The notes: generated by a model not told the origin, from the sequence alone. A DNA stretch of 29,437 nt from Bacillota bacterium (GCA_023419605.1 JAEZXR010000097.1:1-29437), one strand, 5' to 3'; shown: positions 14,553-23,122, numbered from the stretch's first letter. A program made the numbers and translations.

Positions 14553-15446
14553 ATGGACGTAAGTGTATTTCTGAATTTTCTTGTGAATAATTTACTTTTT
14601 AGCTTTACAATCGTACTTGTAAGCTTTGTTTTGGGCTGGATATTATATAACAAAATCGTAACCCGGGGCATATGCCTTCGGGACTCTCTGTTTGAGAAGG
14701 ACAACCTGGCCGCCTGGGTTGAGTTCATCGGTGCATTCATATACCCCACCCTTTATCTTGCAGCCAAAGCTATAGAAGGTTCTGCCAGTGAAAACCTTTG
14801 GCTGGATCTTCTTATCTGTACAGCCTACACTGTAGGGTACATCGTAGTATTTACCGTTTTACGGCTGCTGTCCAGTTTGATTGTGCGGCTCATTGGCGCA
14901 GAAGATGAGAACGGAAAGGTTCACTTGAATAAGGAGATCTACGAGCAGAAGAATATCTCCGCAGCACTGTTCTCTGTTGCGCTATCCACTATATTCGCAA
15001 ATATTGTCCGTTTTGCCGATGTAGACCCGGAATTCCTGATGGTTACTGCTTTGCGGGTTTCCACCGTCATCATTCTCACTCTGGCCGCCTTGATTATCTA
15101 TATTATGATTTTGGGCCGGAGAACCACTCTTTTCAAGGAAGTGTTTATCGATAACAACATTGCTGCCGGAGCGGCTTTCCTGGGATTTGTCTTCGCAGTT
15201 GAAACCATCCTCAGCAACTCCGTAGCCCTTCACCTGGGCTTTAACTTCCTGGAGCTGGTGGGTGTTTCCTTCATCAGTCTTGCTATTTTCGGAGCCCTGT
15301 CGGCGATATTCAAAGTAATCTTTACAAAACTTATCAAGGTTGACATATGGAATGAAGTTTATGAGCAGAACAATATAGGTGCTGCTTTGGGCCAGATTGC
15401 CCTCTACGTGGGTATCGCAAACGTAATTGTACATTTTATGAAATAG
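14553..15446 (+). CDS. Membrane protein with tandem DUF350 domains
   Basis: The 297-residue protein is almost entirely hydrophobic, with about eight predicted membrane helices. It contains an internal repeat: the helix starts NLAAWVEFIGAF, NISAALFSVALS, NIAAGAAFLGFV and NIGAALGQIALY share an N-[IL]-x-A-[AG] pattern. This means two DUF350 units of two motif-bearing halves each, and an EIYEQKNI/EVYEQNNI loop precedes the second motif of each unit. DUF350 proteins (for example YjfL) are inner-membrane proteins of unknown function. A strong AAGGAGG precedes ATG 14553. It closes the three-gene cluster, followed by a terminator at 15494. Confidence 0.8.
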   Translation: MDVSVFLNFLVNNLLFSFTIVLVSFVLGWILYNKIVTRGICLRDSLFEKDNLAAWVEFIGAFIYPTLYLAAKAIEGSASENLWLDLLICTAYTVGYIVVFTVLRLLSSLIVRLIGAEDENGKVHLNKEIYEQKNISAALFSVALSTIFANIVRFADVDPEFLMVTALRVSTVIILTLAALIIYIMILGRRTTLFKEVFIDNNIAAGAAFLGFVFAVETILSNSVALHLGFNFLELVGVSFISLAIFGALSAIFKVIFTKLIKVDIWNEVYEQNNIGAALGQIALYVGIANVIVHFMK

Positions 15447-15493
15447 AAAAAGCAGTAGACAGAGCTCTGCTGGCAGGCCATGAATAAAGCCTT

Positions 15494-15516
15494 GCCAAGG
15501 GAGCTCTTGGCTTTTT
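15494..15516 (+). terminator. Terminator after the DUF350 gene
   Basis: GCCAAG at 15494-15499 pairs with CTTGGC at 15506-15511, extended by one G-T pair, followed directly by TTTTT. It separates the Ser-rich/DUF4178/DUF350 unit from the ABC exporter genes. Confidence 0.75.
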
Positions 15517-15680
15517 ACGGATACTTGGCAGAATCACTGATTCCGGGATACTCAATGGCCCTCTTGCTCATGATTCCAGCGGTTGGATCAAGCTCCCCTT
15601 CCGTGAAAGGGTGGATGGAAATGTGGGCAAAAATTCACGTTGCCGGTATCTCTATCAAAAAATAGGAGTTGTTATGGCCT

Positions 15681-17429
15681 ATGAATCATCTCAAATACAT
15701 AAAAGACCTGCTGTTCAAATATAAGTACAGGTACATGGGTGGACTCGTGTGCCTGCTTTTTGTTGATTTCTTACAGCTGGTACTTCCAAAATTTCTCGGG
15801 AACCTGACAGACACCCTGGAAAGCGGTCAAATCACAAAGGAACTTCTCTTTCTGTATTCCCTGGGTGTGATAGGAATTTCTCTGGGAATCGCTGTATTCC
15901 GTTTCTTTTGGAGATACTTTGTCTTTGGCGTTTCAAAGATATTGGAAACCGCGCTTCGAGACCGGTTCTATCTTCATCTCCAGAAGCTGTCGGTCAATTA
16001 TTATAACAATCATAAAACCGGTGACCTGATGGCCCATGCTACCAATGATATCAACAATGTTCGAATGGCCTTGGGCCAAGGAGCTGCTATGATGGTCGAC
16101 AGCGCCCTCATCCCTGTTGCTGCCATCATCATGATGTTCAGTACGGTAGGTGTAAAGCTCACGTTGGCCTGTTTCGCCCCCCTGGTTCTTCTGGCCGTGG
16201 TCATTGGGGTCAATATGCGGTTCGTGCAGGACCGGATTGAAAAGATGCAGGAAGCCTTCTCCCAGCTTACGGAAAAAGTCAGGGAGAATTTCTCGGGAAT
16301 TCGGGTAGTGAAGTCCTTTGTGCAGGAAAAGAGTGAAATCAATAGTTTTGAAGAGGCCAACCGGTATAACCGGGATACCAATCTGCGCTTTGCTAAAAAT
16401 ATGCAGATGATTTTTCCCCTTATTATGGCAATTTCCTCTCTATCTGCCGCTATCGCCCTCCTTTACGGAGGCCTTTTGGTAATTAGCAAGGAAATCAGCC
16501 TGGGTGACTTCGTGGCCTTCAACACCTACCTGGGGTTACTGATTTGGCCCATCGCCGCTCTTGGCTGGGTAACAAACATGTTCCAGCGGGGATCGGTATC
16601 CTTAAAACGGCTTAATTCTATTATGGATGAGAAGCCCGAAATCGAGGATGGCCCTGATGTGTTGGATGTAAAAGAGATACAGGGCAAAATCGAGTTTAAA
16701 AACCTGAACTTCACATATCCCGGCACTGACCGGCCTGTGCTGAAAAACATCAATATCACCGTGGAACAGGGCAAAACCCTGGCCATCGTCGGCAGAACCG
16801 GGAGCGGCAAAACCTCTCTTATTAATCTGATCTCCCGGCTTTACAATGTGGAGAAAGGAACCTTACGCATCGATGGCCTGGATATCGAACAACTGCCGTT
16901 GTCCACGCTTCGCAGCGGTATCGGTTGCGTTCCTCAGGATTCCTTCCTGTTTTCCACTACCATAGGGGAAAATATCGACTTTTTCCAGGGGAGGGATCAA
17001 AAGAGCATCGAAAAAGCAGCCAGGCTGGCGAAGGTATACGACAACATTATGGATTTCCCCGATGGATTTAATACGATGGTAGGTGAACGGGGTGTTACCC
17101 TCTCCGGCGGCCAGAAGCAAAGAATTGCCATTGCCAGGGCGGTGTTGCGGGAGCCCTCCATCCTCATTCTGGATGACTGCCTGTCTGCGGTAGATACCCA
17201 CACCGAAGAGGAGATCCTCAAGGGGCTAAAGGAGATCATGAAGCAGCGCACCAGCGTCATTGTTTCTCACAGAATCTCCACTATTCAGGATGCAGACGAA
17301 ATCATTGTGCTGGAAGAAGGAGAAATCGCGGAGAGAGGCACCCATGGAAGCCTCCTTGAAAAACAAGGTCTCTACTATGAACTTTACCAGAAGCAGCTGC
17401 TGGCAGATCAGATCGAAGGAGTTGAGTAG
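15681..17429 (+). CDS. ABC exporter half-transporter with degenerate catalytic site (YheI/BmrC-like)
   Basis: The 582-residue protein fuses a six-helix exporter domain (about 1-310) to a nucleotide-binding domain with Walker A GRTGSGKTS (about 370-378), signature LSGGQKQR (about 474) and Walker B ILILDDCLSAVD (about 493). The residue after the Walker B Asp is Asp, not the catalytic Glu, which marks the degenerate partner of heterodimeric exporters such as BmrCD/LmrCD. These expel drugs or lipid-like compounds at the cost of ATP. ATG at 15681 is used, with AGGAG 12 bp upstream; a short out-of-frame ATG at 15674 lies between. The next gene starts 1 bp after its stop, so the two subunits are made together. 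Confidence 0.9.
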   Translation: MNHLKYIKDLLFKYKYRYMGGLVCLLFVDFLQLVLPKFLGNLTDTLESGQITKELLFLYSLGVIGISLGIAVFRFFWRYFVFGVSKILETALRDRFYLHLQKLSVNYYNNHKTGDLMAHATNDINNVRMALGQGAAMMVDSALIPVAAIIMMFSTVGVKLTLACFAPLVLLAVVIGVNMRFVQDRIEKMQEAFSQLTEKVRENFSGIRVVKSFVQEKSEINSFEEANRYNRDTNLRFAKNMQMIFPLIMAISSLSAAIALLYGGLLVISKEISLGDFVAFNTYLGLLIWPIAALGWVTNMFQRGSVSLKRLNSIMDEKPEIEDGPDVLDVKEIQGKIEFKNLNFTYPGTDRPVLKNINITVEQGKTLAIVGRTGSGKTSLINLISRLYNVEKGTLRIDGLDIEQLPLSTLRSGIGCVPQDSFLFSTTIGENIDFFQGRDQKSIEKAARLAKVYDNIMDFPDGFNTMVGERGVTLSGGQKQRIAIARAVLREPSILILDDCLSAVDTHTEEEILKGLKEIMKQRTSVIVSHRISTIQDADEIIVLEEGEIAERGTHGSLLEKQGLYYELYQKQLLADQIEGVE

Positions 17430-17430
17430 A

Positions 17431-19215
17431 ATGGCAGATCAGAACTTGAATCAAAACGAAGAGGAAATCCTGGGCAAAGCCTATGATTCCAAGCTGATGA
17501 AGCGGCTTTTGCTCTACGCAAAACCCTATTGGAAGTTTTTTGCCCTGGCAGCAATCCTGCTGATGGCAATTACAGTAACGGATCTGGCCAGACCCTACCT
17601 GCTGAAAGTGGCTATTGATGACTATATGGTGCGTACACAGAACCCTCAGGCCATTGTCCGGATCGGCCTTATCTATATCGCAACCATTGTGGTAGGCTTC
17701 CTTTTGAATTATTGGCAAACCTACATTTTGAATTATGCAGGACAGACCATTATATACAACATCCGGCAGCAGGTATTCTCCCATCTGCAGAAAATGAGCC
17801 TGAGCTTTTTCGACAGAAACCCTGTCGGCAGGCTTGTAACCCGGGTCACCAACGATACGGAAACCTTGAATGACATGTACACCAATGTGCTGGTCAGTCT
17901 GCTTAAGGATGTATTCATTCTGGGAGGCGTTATCGTTATTCTGTTTCGGCTGAATGTGCGGCTGGCCCTTATTACCATGACCATTATTCCCCTGGTGATA
18001 CTGCTTACAGTCCTCTTCCGAATCAAGGCACGGACGGTATACCGCAGGGTGAGAACCACTCTGGCCCGCATTAATTCAGCTCTTGCCGAGAATATTTCCG
18101 GGATACGCATCCTGCAGATTTTTAACAAGGAAAAGGAGAACTTCAAGGAATTTACCGCAATCAACCGTGAGTACTATAAAGCCGGAATGAATGAAATCGT
18201 CGTTTTTGGTATCTTTCGCCCGGTCATTGAAATGCTGGCCTATCTTTCTATCGCCATGATCATATGGTATGGCGGTGGAGAGGTCATCAATCATACCGTG
18301 GAGTTCGGTGTCCTCTATGCTTTTGTAAACTATATCAACCAATTTTTCCAGCCCATTAACGACCTGGCGGAAAAATATAATATTCTCCAGTCTGCCATGG
18401 CCTCTTCCGAACGGATTTTTATGGTGCTGGATACGGAACCCGAGGAAGACCGTGGGACACTTTCCATTGACAGCAACACCTTCAAAGGCGATGTAGAATT
18501 TAAAAATGTATGGTTTGCTTATAAGGAAGGAGAATGGGTTCTGCGGGATGTCAGCTTCAAAATTCCGGCAGGAAAAACCGTAGCCATCGTAGGTGCTACC
18601 GGTGCGGGAAAAACCTCTATTATAAACCTTATCAACCGTTTTTATGAAATACAGCAGGGAGAAATCCTCATTGACGGTATGTCCATCCGTGACATTCAAA
18701 AAGACAGCCTCCGTAGAAATGTAGGTACCGTCCTTCAGGATGTTTTCCTCTTCAGCGGAACCATTCGGGACAATATACGGCTGAATGAAGACGGCATCAG
18801 TGATGAAGACATTCTACGGGTATCGCAATATGTCAATGCCCATCGCTTTATTGAAAAGCTCCCTCAAGGCTACCTGGAAGAAGTAAAGGAACGCGGTGCC
18901 ACCTTCTCGTCAGGACAGCGGCAGCTGCTGGCCTTTGCCCGGGCCCTTGCCTTCAATCCCTCGATTCTTATACTGGACGAAGCAACAGCCAATATCGACA
19001 CGGAGACAGAGCAGTTGATCCAGGAGGCATTGACTCGCATTACCCATAACCGTACTACGCTGGTCATCGCCCATAGACTCTCCACCATCCAGCACGCAGA
19101 TACCATCCTTGTACTGCATAAGGGGAAAATACGCGAAATGGGCAGCCATCAGGAACTGCTGGCCAACCGCGGAATGTACTATAATCTGTATAACCTGCAA
19201 TACAAAGGACTGTGA
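17431..19215 (+). CDS. ABC exporter half-transporter with canonical catalytic site (YheH/BmrD-like)
   Basis: This 594-residue partner has a six-helix membrane domain (about 35-335) and a nucleotide-binding domain with Walker A GATGAGKTS (about 388), an altered signature FSSGQRQLL (about 492), Walker B ILILDEATANID (about 511) with the catalytic Glu, and the switch His in IAHRLST (about 546). The altered FSSGQ combined with an intact Glu complements the first subunit, which has LSGGQ but no Glu, leaving one hydrolytic site in the dimer. ATG at 17431 follows AAGGAG at 17416-17421. A large upstream in-frame extension overlaps the first subunit and is spurious. A strong terminator overlaps its stop. 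Confidence 0.92.
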   Translation: MADQNLNQNEEEILGKAYDSKLMKRLLLYAKPYWKFFALAAILLMAITVTDLARPYLLKVAIDDYMVRTQNPQAIVRIGLIYIATIVVGFLLNYWQTYILNYAGQTIIYNIRQQVFSHLQKMSLSFFDRNPVGRLVTRVTNDTETLNDMYTNVLVSLLKDVFILGGVIVILFRLNVRLALITMTIIPLVILLTVLFRIKARTVYRRVRTTLARINSALAENISGIRILQIFNKEKENFKEFTAINREYYKAGMNEIVVFGIFRPVIEMLAYLSIAMIIWYGGGEVINHTVEFGVLYAFVNYINQFFQPINDLAEKYNILQSAMASSERIFMVLDTEPEEDRGTLSIDSNTFKGDVEFKNVWFAYKEGEWVLRDVSFKIPAGKTVAIVGATGAGKTSIINLINRFYEIQQGEILIDGMSIRDIQKDSLRRNVGTVLQDVFLFSGTIRDNIRLNEDGISDEDILRVSQYVNAHRFIEKLPQGYLEEVKERGATFSSGQRQLLAFARALAFNPSILILDEATANIDTETEQLIQEALTRITHNRTTLVIAHRLSTIQHADTILVLHKGKIREMGSHQELLANRGMYYNLYNLQYKGL

Positions 19216-19239
19216 GAAAACTCACAGTCCTTTATTTTA
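19204..19239 (+). terminator. Terminator of the ABC exporter operon
   Basis: A perfect 13-bp stem (AAAGGACTGTGAG at 19204-19216 with its complement at 19221-19233), an AAAA loop and a following TTATTTTAT tract. The left arm overlaps the final codons of the second transporter gene. Confidence 0.9.
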
Positions 19240-19450
19240 TGCTGTAAACATTAACTTCTCCAATTCGATTTAGCCGGAAGCAATTTTTGATTTGCCACAA
19301 AACAAACGCTTCACAGGAATAGGCTTATAAGGGGACAAAGCGTAAACCTCCCTGCACAGGCCACCAACTGCCAAAGAAAGAGGTACTCCAATCCGTTATG
19401 ACTGACACTCCCGTCCGGCTATACTCTCTATATATGCTGTGAAAGGCCTG

Positions 19451-19624
19451 CTAAAAAGGCTCCGTTACTCTATGGCTGCACCGTAGGTATAGAATAATCT
19501 CCCTATCGAGTTCCTGGCTCAGTGCCACTACCCGGTCCGAATTTCGGATCTCCTCTGCCAACACCTTGTACAGGGCTTCCTTTAACTTCGCTATCCGTGT
19601 CTTTAACTCACACAAGTCCTCCAT
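19451..19624 (-). CDS. Spo0E-family aspartyl-phosphate phosphatase
   Basis: The 57-residue protein is a two-helix hairpin: LCELKTRIAKLKEALYKVLA, then LSQELDREIILYLR (35-48). The SQELD motif is the signature of Spo0E-like phosphatases, which remove phosphate from Spo0A and so delay sporulation. The start at 19624 has AAGGAGAT 4 bp upstream, and an extended -10 lies about 45 bp further up. It stands alone, convergent with the ABC operon. Its presence suggests that the host forms spores. Substrate specificity among Spo0E paralogues cannot be told from sequence. Confidence 0.85.
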   Translation of the reverse strand: MEDLCELKTRIAKLKEALYKVLAEEIRNSDRVVALSQELDREIILYLRCSHRVTEPF

Positions 19625-19981
19625 GTCGATCTCCTTACGACCTGAATAAATTTTCCATTTATGCGAATAATTATACCATAGCTTTTTACGAAGTGCTATA
19701 CCCGTTTGGAATTTTTAAGCAGTACAAACGTTAATTTTATTTTATATTTTTGTACCTTTTATTCATTAAATTACCATTTCACCCAATCATGTATTTATAG
19801 GAATAAATACCTTGTTATATGCAGTTCATTATATCCCTTCGAGAGAATACTATAAATAGACGGCACTGGCATCATACCCTAATAATGATCTCAAAAGAGC
19901 AGATGGGTATTGTATTGTTCCTTCAGTTCAACTAGAATAGAGTAAGATTGATACTATACATACAACAGGACGTGATAAAAT
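19625..19981. other. AT-rich intergenic region between spo0E-like and EamA genes
   Basis: No gene is apparent. It contains the extended -10 TGGTATAAT on the minus strand (complement of 19670-19678), which probably serves the Spo0E-like gene although its -35 is poor. A 13-base word ATTATATCCCTTC at 19828-19840 recurs at 26488-26500 upstream of the dCTP deaminase gene; on the complement it reads GAAGGGATATAAT. The promoter of the EamA gene should lie near 19930-19965 but is not clear. Confidence 0.5.
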
Positions 19982-20923
19982 ATGAAACAAAACAAGGAAC
20001 TGCTGCCTGTGCTGGCAGGTTTGTGTACCTCCATCATCTTTGGCTTCTCCTATCTCTTTATCAAAGAGGCCCTGGATGCTGTTTCTCCCTTCCATCTGCT
20101 AGCACTGCGGTTTGCTCTGGCGGCGGTAGTACTCACCTTGCTGCGAGTAGCAAGAATCATTAAAATAGACCTTAGCCTCCGAAAAGTTCTGCTATTACTT
20201 CCTCTAGCCTTCCTCCACCCGGTTTTATACTTTTCTCTGGAAACCGTCGGAGTTAACGGGACTACGGCTTCAGAATCCGGCATGGTGATGGCCCTGATTC
20301 CTGTATTATCCACCATTCTTGGCGCCGTATTCCTGAAGGAGATACCCTCTAGGCTCCAATCCCTTTTCATCCTGCTCACGGTCTCCGGGGTGCTTTTAAT
20401 CGTTGCCATGAAGGACGTTCAGGGGGAAAGCGGGTCCATGTATGGAATCTACCTGCTTGTACTGGCCGTTACCGTTGCATCCGTTTACAGAATTTTGGCC
20501 CGCCGGCTGTCGGTACACTATAAGGCTATCGAAATTACCTATGTCATGATGTGGCTTGCAGCCATTTGTTTTAACGGAGTATCCTTCATCTCCCATTTAT
20601 GGAAGGGAAATTTGGGAAGCTACTTTTTGCCCCTGCAAAGCCTTCCTGTGGTGTCCAGCCTCCTCTATTTAGGGGTTCTATCTTCCATTGTAGCCTTTTT
20701 TCTACTCAACTACGCCATCTCCAAGCTGGAAGTTTCCCGGTCGGCCGTAATGGCCAACCTGACTACCGTAGTTTCCGTCGTTTCCGGTGTATTGCTCCGC
20801 AATGACCCTTTCCACTGGTACCATGCAGTAGGAGTGGCAATGATTCTGGCGGGTGTTTGGGGAACCAATTATTTTAAGAAGGCTTCTTCTGTAGATGTCG
20901 AGGTAGAACAATCAATACAATAA
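19982..20923 (+). CDS. EamA-family (DMT) transporter
   Basis: The 313-residue protein has ten hydrophobic helices arranged as two EamA repeats of about 140 residues. The first repeat contains the typical PFHLLALRFALAA segment and the VNGTTASESGMVMALIPVLS stretch; the second ends with SRSAVMANLTTVVSVVSGVL and a final MILAGVWGTNY. Members export metabolites such as amino acids or sugars; the substrate is not predictable. Translation from ATG 19982 is supported by AGGACGTG about 8 bp upstream, a modest ribosome site. It appears to be a single-gene unit facing the MerR regulator, which is convergent with it. Confidence 0.9.
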   Translation: MKQNKELLPVLAGLCTSIIFGFSYLFIKEALDAVSPFHLLALRFALAAVVLTLLRVARIIKIDLSLRKVLLLLPLAFLHPVLYFSLETVGVNGTTASESGMVMALIPVLSTILGAVFLKEIPSRLQSLFILLTVSGVLLIVAMKDVQGESGSMYGIYLLVLAVTVASVYRILARRLSVHYKAIEITYVMMWLAAICFNGVSFISHLWKGNLGSYFLPLQSLPVVSSLLYLGVLSSIVAFFLLNYAISKLEVSRSAVMANLTTVVSVVSGVLLRNDPFHWYHAVGVAMILAGVWGTNYFKKASSVDVEVEQSIQ

Positions 20924-20986
20924 AAACTTTACAGAGCCTGAATCGAGAAGCAGCTTACCGGGCATATAAACATCTTACCGGCTTCT

Positions 20987-21124
20987 TTATTGCAGTCTGC
21001 ATTGACCGATCACCTTTTGTATCCCCCGGATCAATGCTCCCTTTGAGTTTTTCCAGGGAGCGTCGTTATTGAAGTAGGATAATTTCTCCGTAAACCAATG
21101 AACCTCCTCCTGAATACGGCTCAT
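20987..21124 (-). CDS. Possible small protein of 45 residues downstream of the MerR gene
   Basis: An open minus-strand frame starts at ATG 21124 with GGAAG about 8 bp upstream and ends at 20987. The product begins MSRIQEEVHWFTEKLSYFNN. It is in a different frame from the MerR gene and lies 13 bp after its stop. It could be an independent small gene or the shifted remnant of a longer regulator C-terminus; I cannot decide. Confidence 0.3.
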   Translation of the reverse strand: MSRIQEEVHWFTEKLSYFNNDAPWKNSKGALIRGIQKVIGQCRLQ

Positions 21125-21137
21125 GTGCGCTTCTTCC

Positions 21138-21602
21138 CTACAACCAAAGAATTTCCGACAACATGCTCGAAACTTTTGTATCTCCTAAAGCTACCAGCTT
21201 TGCCATACGATAGCCCCTGGCTTTGTCCGGCTCCCTTTCTCCTTTTTTACCCCTGCATTTCACAGCGTGCCGTATCCTTTGTTTGGTTTCCTTCACCGCC
21301 CTAAGCCGATGGCTGGCAATGATGATGCGATCCCTCCAGTAGGCTTCCTTTTTATCCAGAAGCCGCAGCAGTGCTTCCGATTGTAACCCGCTTCGGATAA
21401 CCAGATCGATTTCCTCCAGCGAACACCCTAATTCCTTTAACTCAATAATTGCATTCAAAATATATAACTGATCCGGTGTATAGTACCTGTACCCGGTTTT
21501 CTCGTCCACGTATTCCGGCCGAAACAGGCCAATCCGATCATAGAGCCGCAAAGCCCTTATGGAAACATCAAAAATGCTTGCAACCTCACCAATTCTAAAC
21601 AT
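21138..21602 (-). CDS. MerR-family transcriptional regulator, short form
   Basis: The 154-residue protein starts with a MerR winged helix (1-70: MFRIGEVASIFDVSIRALRL, YDRIGLFRPEYVDEKTGYRYY, then the LGCSLEEID helix) and a dimerisation helix (about 75-110). BltR/BmrR relatives carry a further effector-binding domain of about 150 residues that is missing, so no ligand-binding pocket is predicted. ATG at 21602 has GGAGG 8 bp upstream; an upstream in-frame extension of about 80 codons is probably not translated. A promoter with a 19-bp spacer lies immediately upstream, the type activated by MerR proteins, so it is probably autoregulated. Confidence 0.85.
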   Translation of the reverse strand: MFRIGEVASIFDVSIRALRLYDRIGLFRPEYVDEKTGYRYYTPDQLYILNAIIELKELGCSLEEIDLVIRSGLQSEALLRLLDKKEAYWRDRIIIASHRLRAVKETKQRIRHAVKCRGKKGEREPDKARGYRMAKLVALGDTKVSSMLSEILWL

Positions 21603-21669
21603 ATACCTATCCTCCGGACGTAGTTGATTCAATAAACCCCCTCTTTGGAACAACTTAGCTCTTGCTCTC

Positions 21670-21700
21670 ATTATAAACCCTGACGCAAGTGGAGAGTCAA
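21670..21700 (-). promoter_or_regulatory. MerR-type promoter with 19-bp spacer
   Basis: On the minus strand TTGACT (complement of 21695-21700) and TATAAT (complement of 21670-21675) are 19 bp apart. MerR regulators untwist such over-long spacers to activate them. The spacer (CTCCACTTGCGTCAGGGTT) would be the operator for the adjacent regulator. Confidence 0.65.
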
Positions 21701-21822
21701 CATTATTTTCCATAGCAGCAGAGGCGGCACGAATTATAACTGGGGTTTTGGAAAATTCATTATTCCGGAAGGACTGCCAATGCAGGTACAGAGGCAGTCG
21801 AAAGGAAGTTAAGCAGTAAAAA

Positions 21823-21866
21823 GGCAGCTTCCGGTGACATTCAAGCTGCACTCACCGGAAACTGCC
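21823..21866 (-). terminator. Long hairpin terminator after the DUF3810 gene
   Basis: A stem of about 15 bp, with one mismatch (GGCAGcTTCCGGTGA at 21823-21837 against its complement at 21852-21866), closes a 14-base loop. On the minus strand it is followed by TTTTTA, which suits termination of the DUF3810 gene ending at 21889. Confidence 0.8.
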
Positions 21867-21888
21867 TCTTTATTATAAAGCTTTACCC

Positions 21889-23004
21889 CTATGACTTTTT
21901 TCTGTATTCCGCAATCAACAGGTCCACCATTCTCCCATAGCTGTACACGCCTTGGGTTTGCATGTTGGCTTTCAGATAGGTATCATTGATCTTGTTGGAA
22001 ATATCGCTGACAACCCCCTCCGTCGAACGGTTAAACACATCGATCTGATACCAGTCCCTTTTTACACCTTCCCCGAATTTTTCATACAAACGCTTGTATT
22101 CACCGCTATCATGGGCATAAATCGCATTGGTAATATGGATCAGGGATAATAAAGCACCCGAATACTGGAATTCCAGAGATGGATTCAGGCTGCAGGTCAA
22201 AGTAGCTATGTAGTTGGCCTCGTCTTCCCGGGCAAAACCACGCTGGTGCGCCATCTCGTGGCATGTCGTCGAAGGCTTCATGGAATCGGGTATGGCAACG
22301 TTCACATTGGCTTCTGCCGTAAAGGGAAAGTACACACCCCAGATGCCCGTCATGGACATGGCCTTGGAGAGCAGTACCGGCTTGGGCTTTCCATAGTGCC
22401 CCCCCAATTGCGGATAAATTTCAGCGGCCTGCTCATACCCCTTCGAAGCCTGGGCAGAAATAGCCCTATAGCCACCGGGAAACTTCATGTATCCGTTTTC
22501 ATCCTCACTGACCTTGCTCCTAAGGCTATTGGCACGCTGAAGGATGTCTTCACAAACCTTTACCAGTTCTTCCAGGGAAGCCGACTGTATGTCAAGACCC
22601 GCGATCTGGGAAAAGGGCTCCCGGTGATAGTTTAATCCCCATACTGCAACAAAACCGAAGTACACTACACTAAAAAGAGTTAGTGCGTAGAGGATAAACC
22701 GGAATACAACCTTCCCCTTTTCAGCTTTTTTCCTTCGTATCTTTATGATGGCCGCTGCAATCCACCATAAAGTAAATAACACAAGACCCATAAGCAGCAT
22801 TTCCGCCACCGAAAAGGGGAAAATGCCTGTAGCCAGGCTTATAGGCTGGCTGACCCATCGATAGAATGCATTGGAGTATAGCCGTTCTACCACTGCGGGT
22901 ACGGAGGACAAAACCAGAGAAAGCAATATGGCTATGGGCAGCAGCACCAGGAAATATGCCTTTTTCGGAACCTTTTTATTAAAAACATAGATTCGCAGGA
23001 TCAT
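21889..23004 (-). CDS. DUF3810 membrane-bound predicted zinc metallopeptidase
   Basis: The 371-residue protein has three N-terminal membrane helices (about 15-35, 62-88 and 102-125), the last followed by WGLNYHREPF. A large extracytoplasmic domain then carries a HEMAHQRGF zinc site (H249, E250, H253) with acidic ligands in REDEAN (E260 or E262). This layout matches DUF3810, a family whose peptidase activity is predicted but, as far as I know, not demonstrated. Family features include GVYFPFTAEANVN just before the site. GGAG precedes ATG 23004 at an unusually short 3-bp distance, so the exact start is less certain. It is a single-gene unit between two terminators. Confidence 0.85.
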   Translation of the reverse strand: MILRIYVFNKKVPKKAYFLVLLPIAILLSLVLSSVPAVVERLYSNAFYRWVSQPISLATGIFPFSVAEMLLMGLVLFTLWWIAAAIIKIRRKKAEKGKVVFRFILYALTLFSVVYFGFVAVWGLNYHREPFSQIAGLDIQSASLEELVKVCEDILQRANSLRSKVSEDENGYMKFPGGYRAISAQASKGYEQAAEIYPQLGGHYGKPKPVLLSKAMSMTGIWGVYFPFTAEANVNVAIPDSMKPSTTCHEMAHQRGFAREDEANYIATLTCSLNPSLEFQYSGALLSLIHITNAIYAHDSGEYKRLYEKFGEGVKRDWYQIDVFNRSTEGVVSDISNKINDTYLKANMQTQGVYSYGRMVDLLIAEYRKKS

Positions 23005-23043
23005 CTACTCCTTTCTACATCGAAGCATCGGTAGCAGTAACGA

Positions 23044-23077
23044 AAACCCCGGCAGCATTTCCCTCCCGCCGGGGTTT
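23044..23077. terminator. Bidirectional terminator between the HIT and DUF3810 genes
   Basis: A perfect GC-rich 10-bp stem, AAACCCCGGC at 23044-23053 with GCCGGGGTTT at 23068-23077, and a 14-base loop. It would end the HIT gene transcript from the right before it enters the DUF3810 gene. Confidence 0.8.
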
Positions 23078-23122
23078 CATTCTACATTCTTCTGGTCGGT
23101 GAAATAATATTTTCACTCTCCC

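Noticed and set aside
15480..15665. A 61-codon plus-strand frame between the DUF350 and ABC genes
   Set aside because: It has no ribosome site and contains the terminator hairpin at 15494-15516 in its first codons.
17260..17430. An N-terminal extension of the second ABC subunit
   Set aside because: It overlaps the first subunit's C-terminus in another frame; the AAGGAG before ATG 17431 and the normal family N-terminus decide the start.
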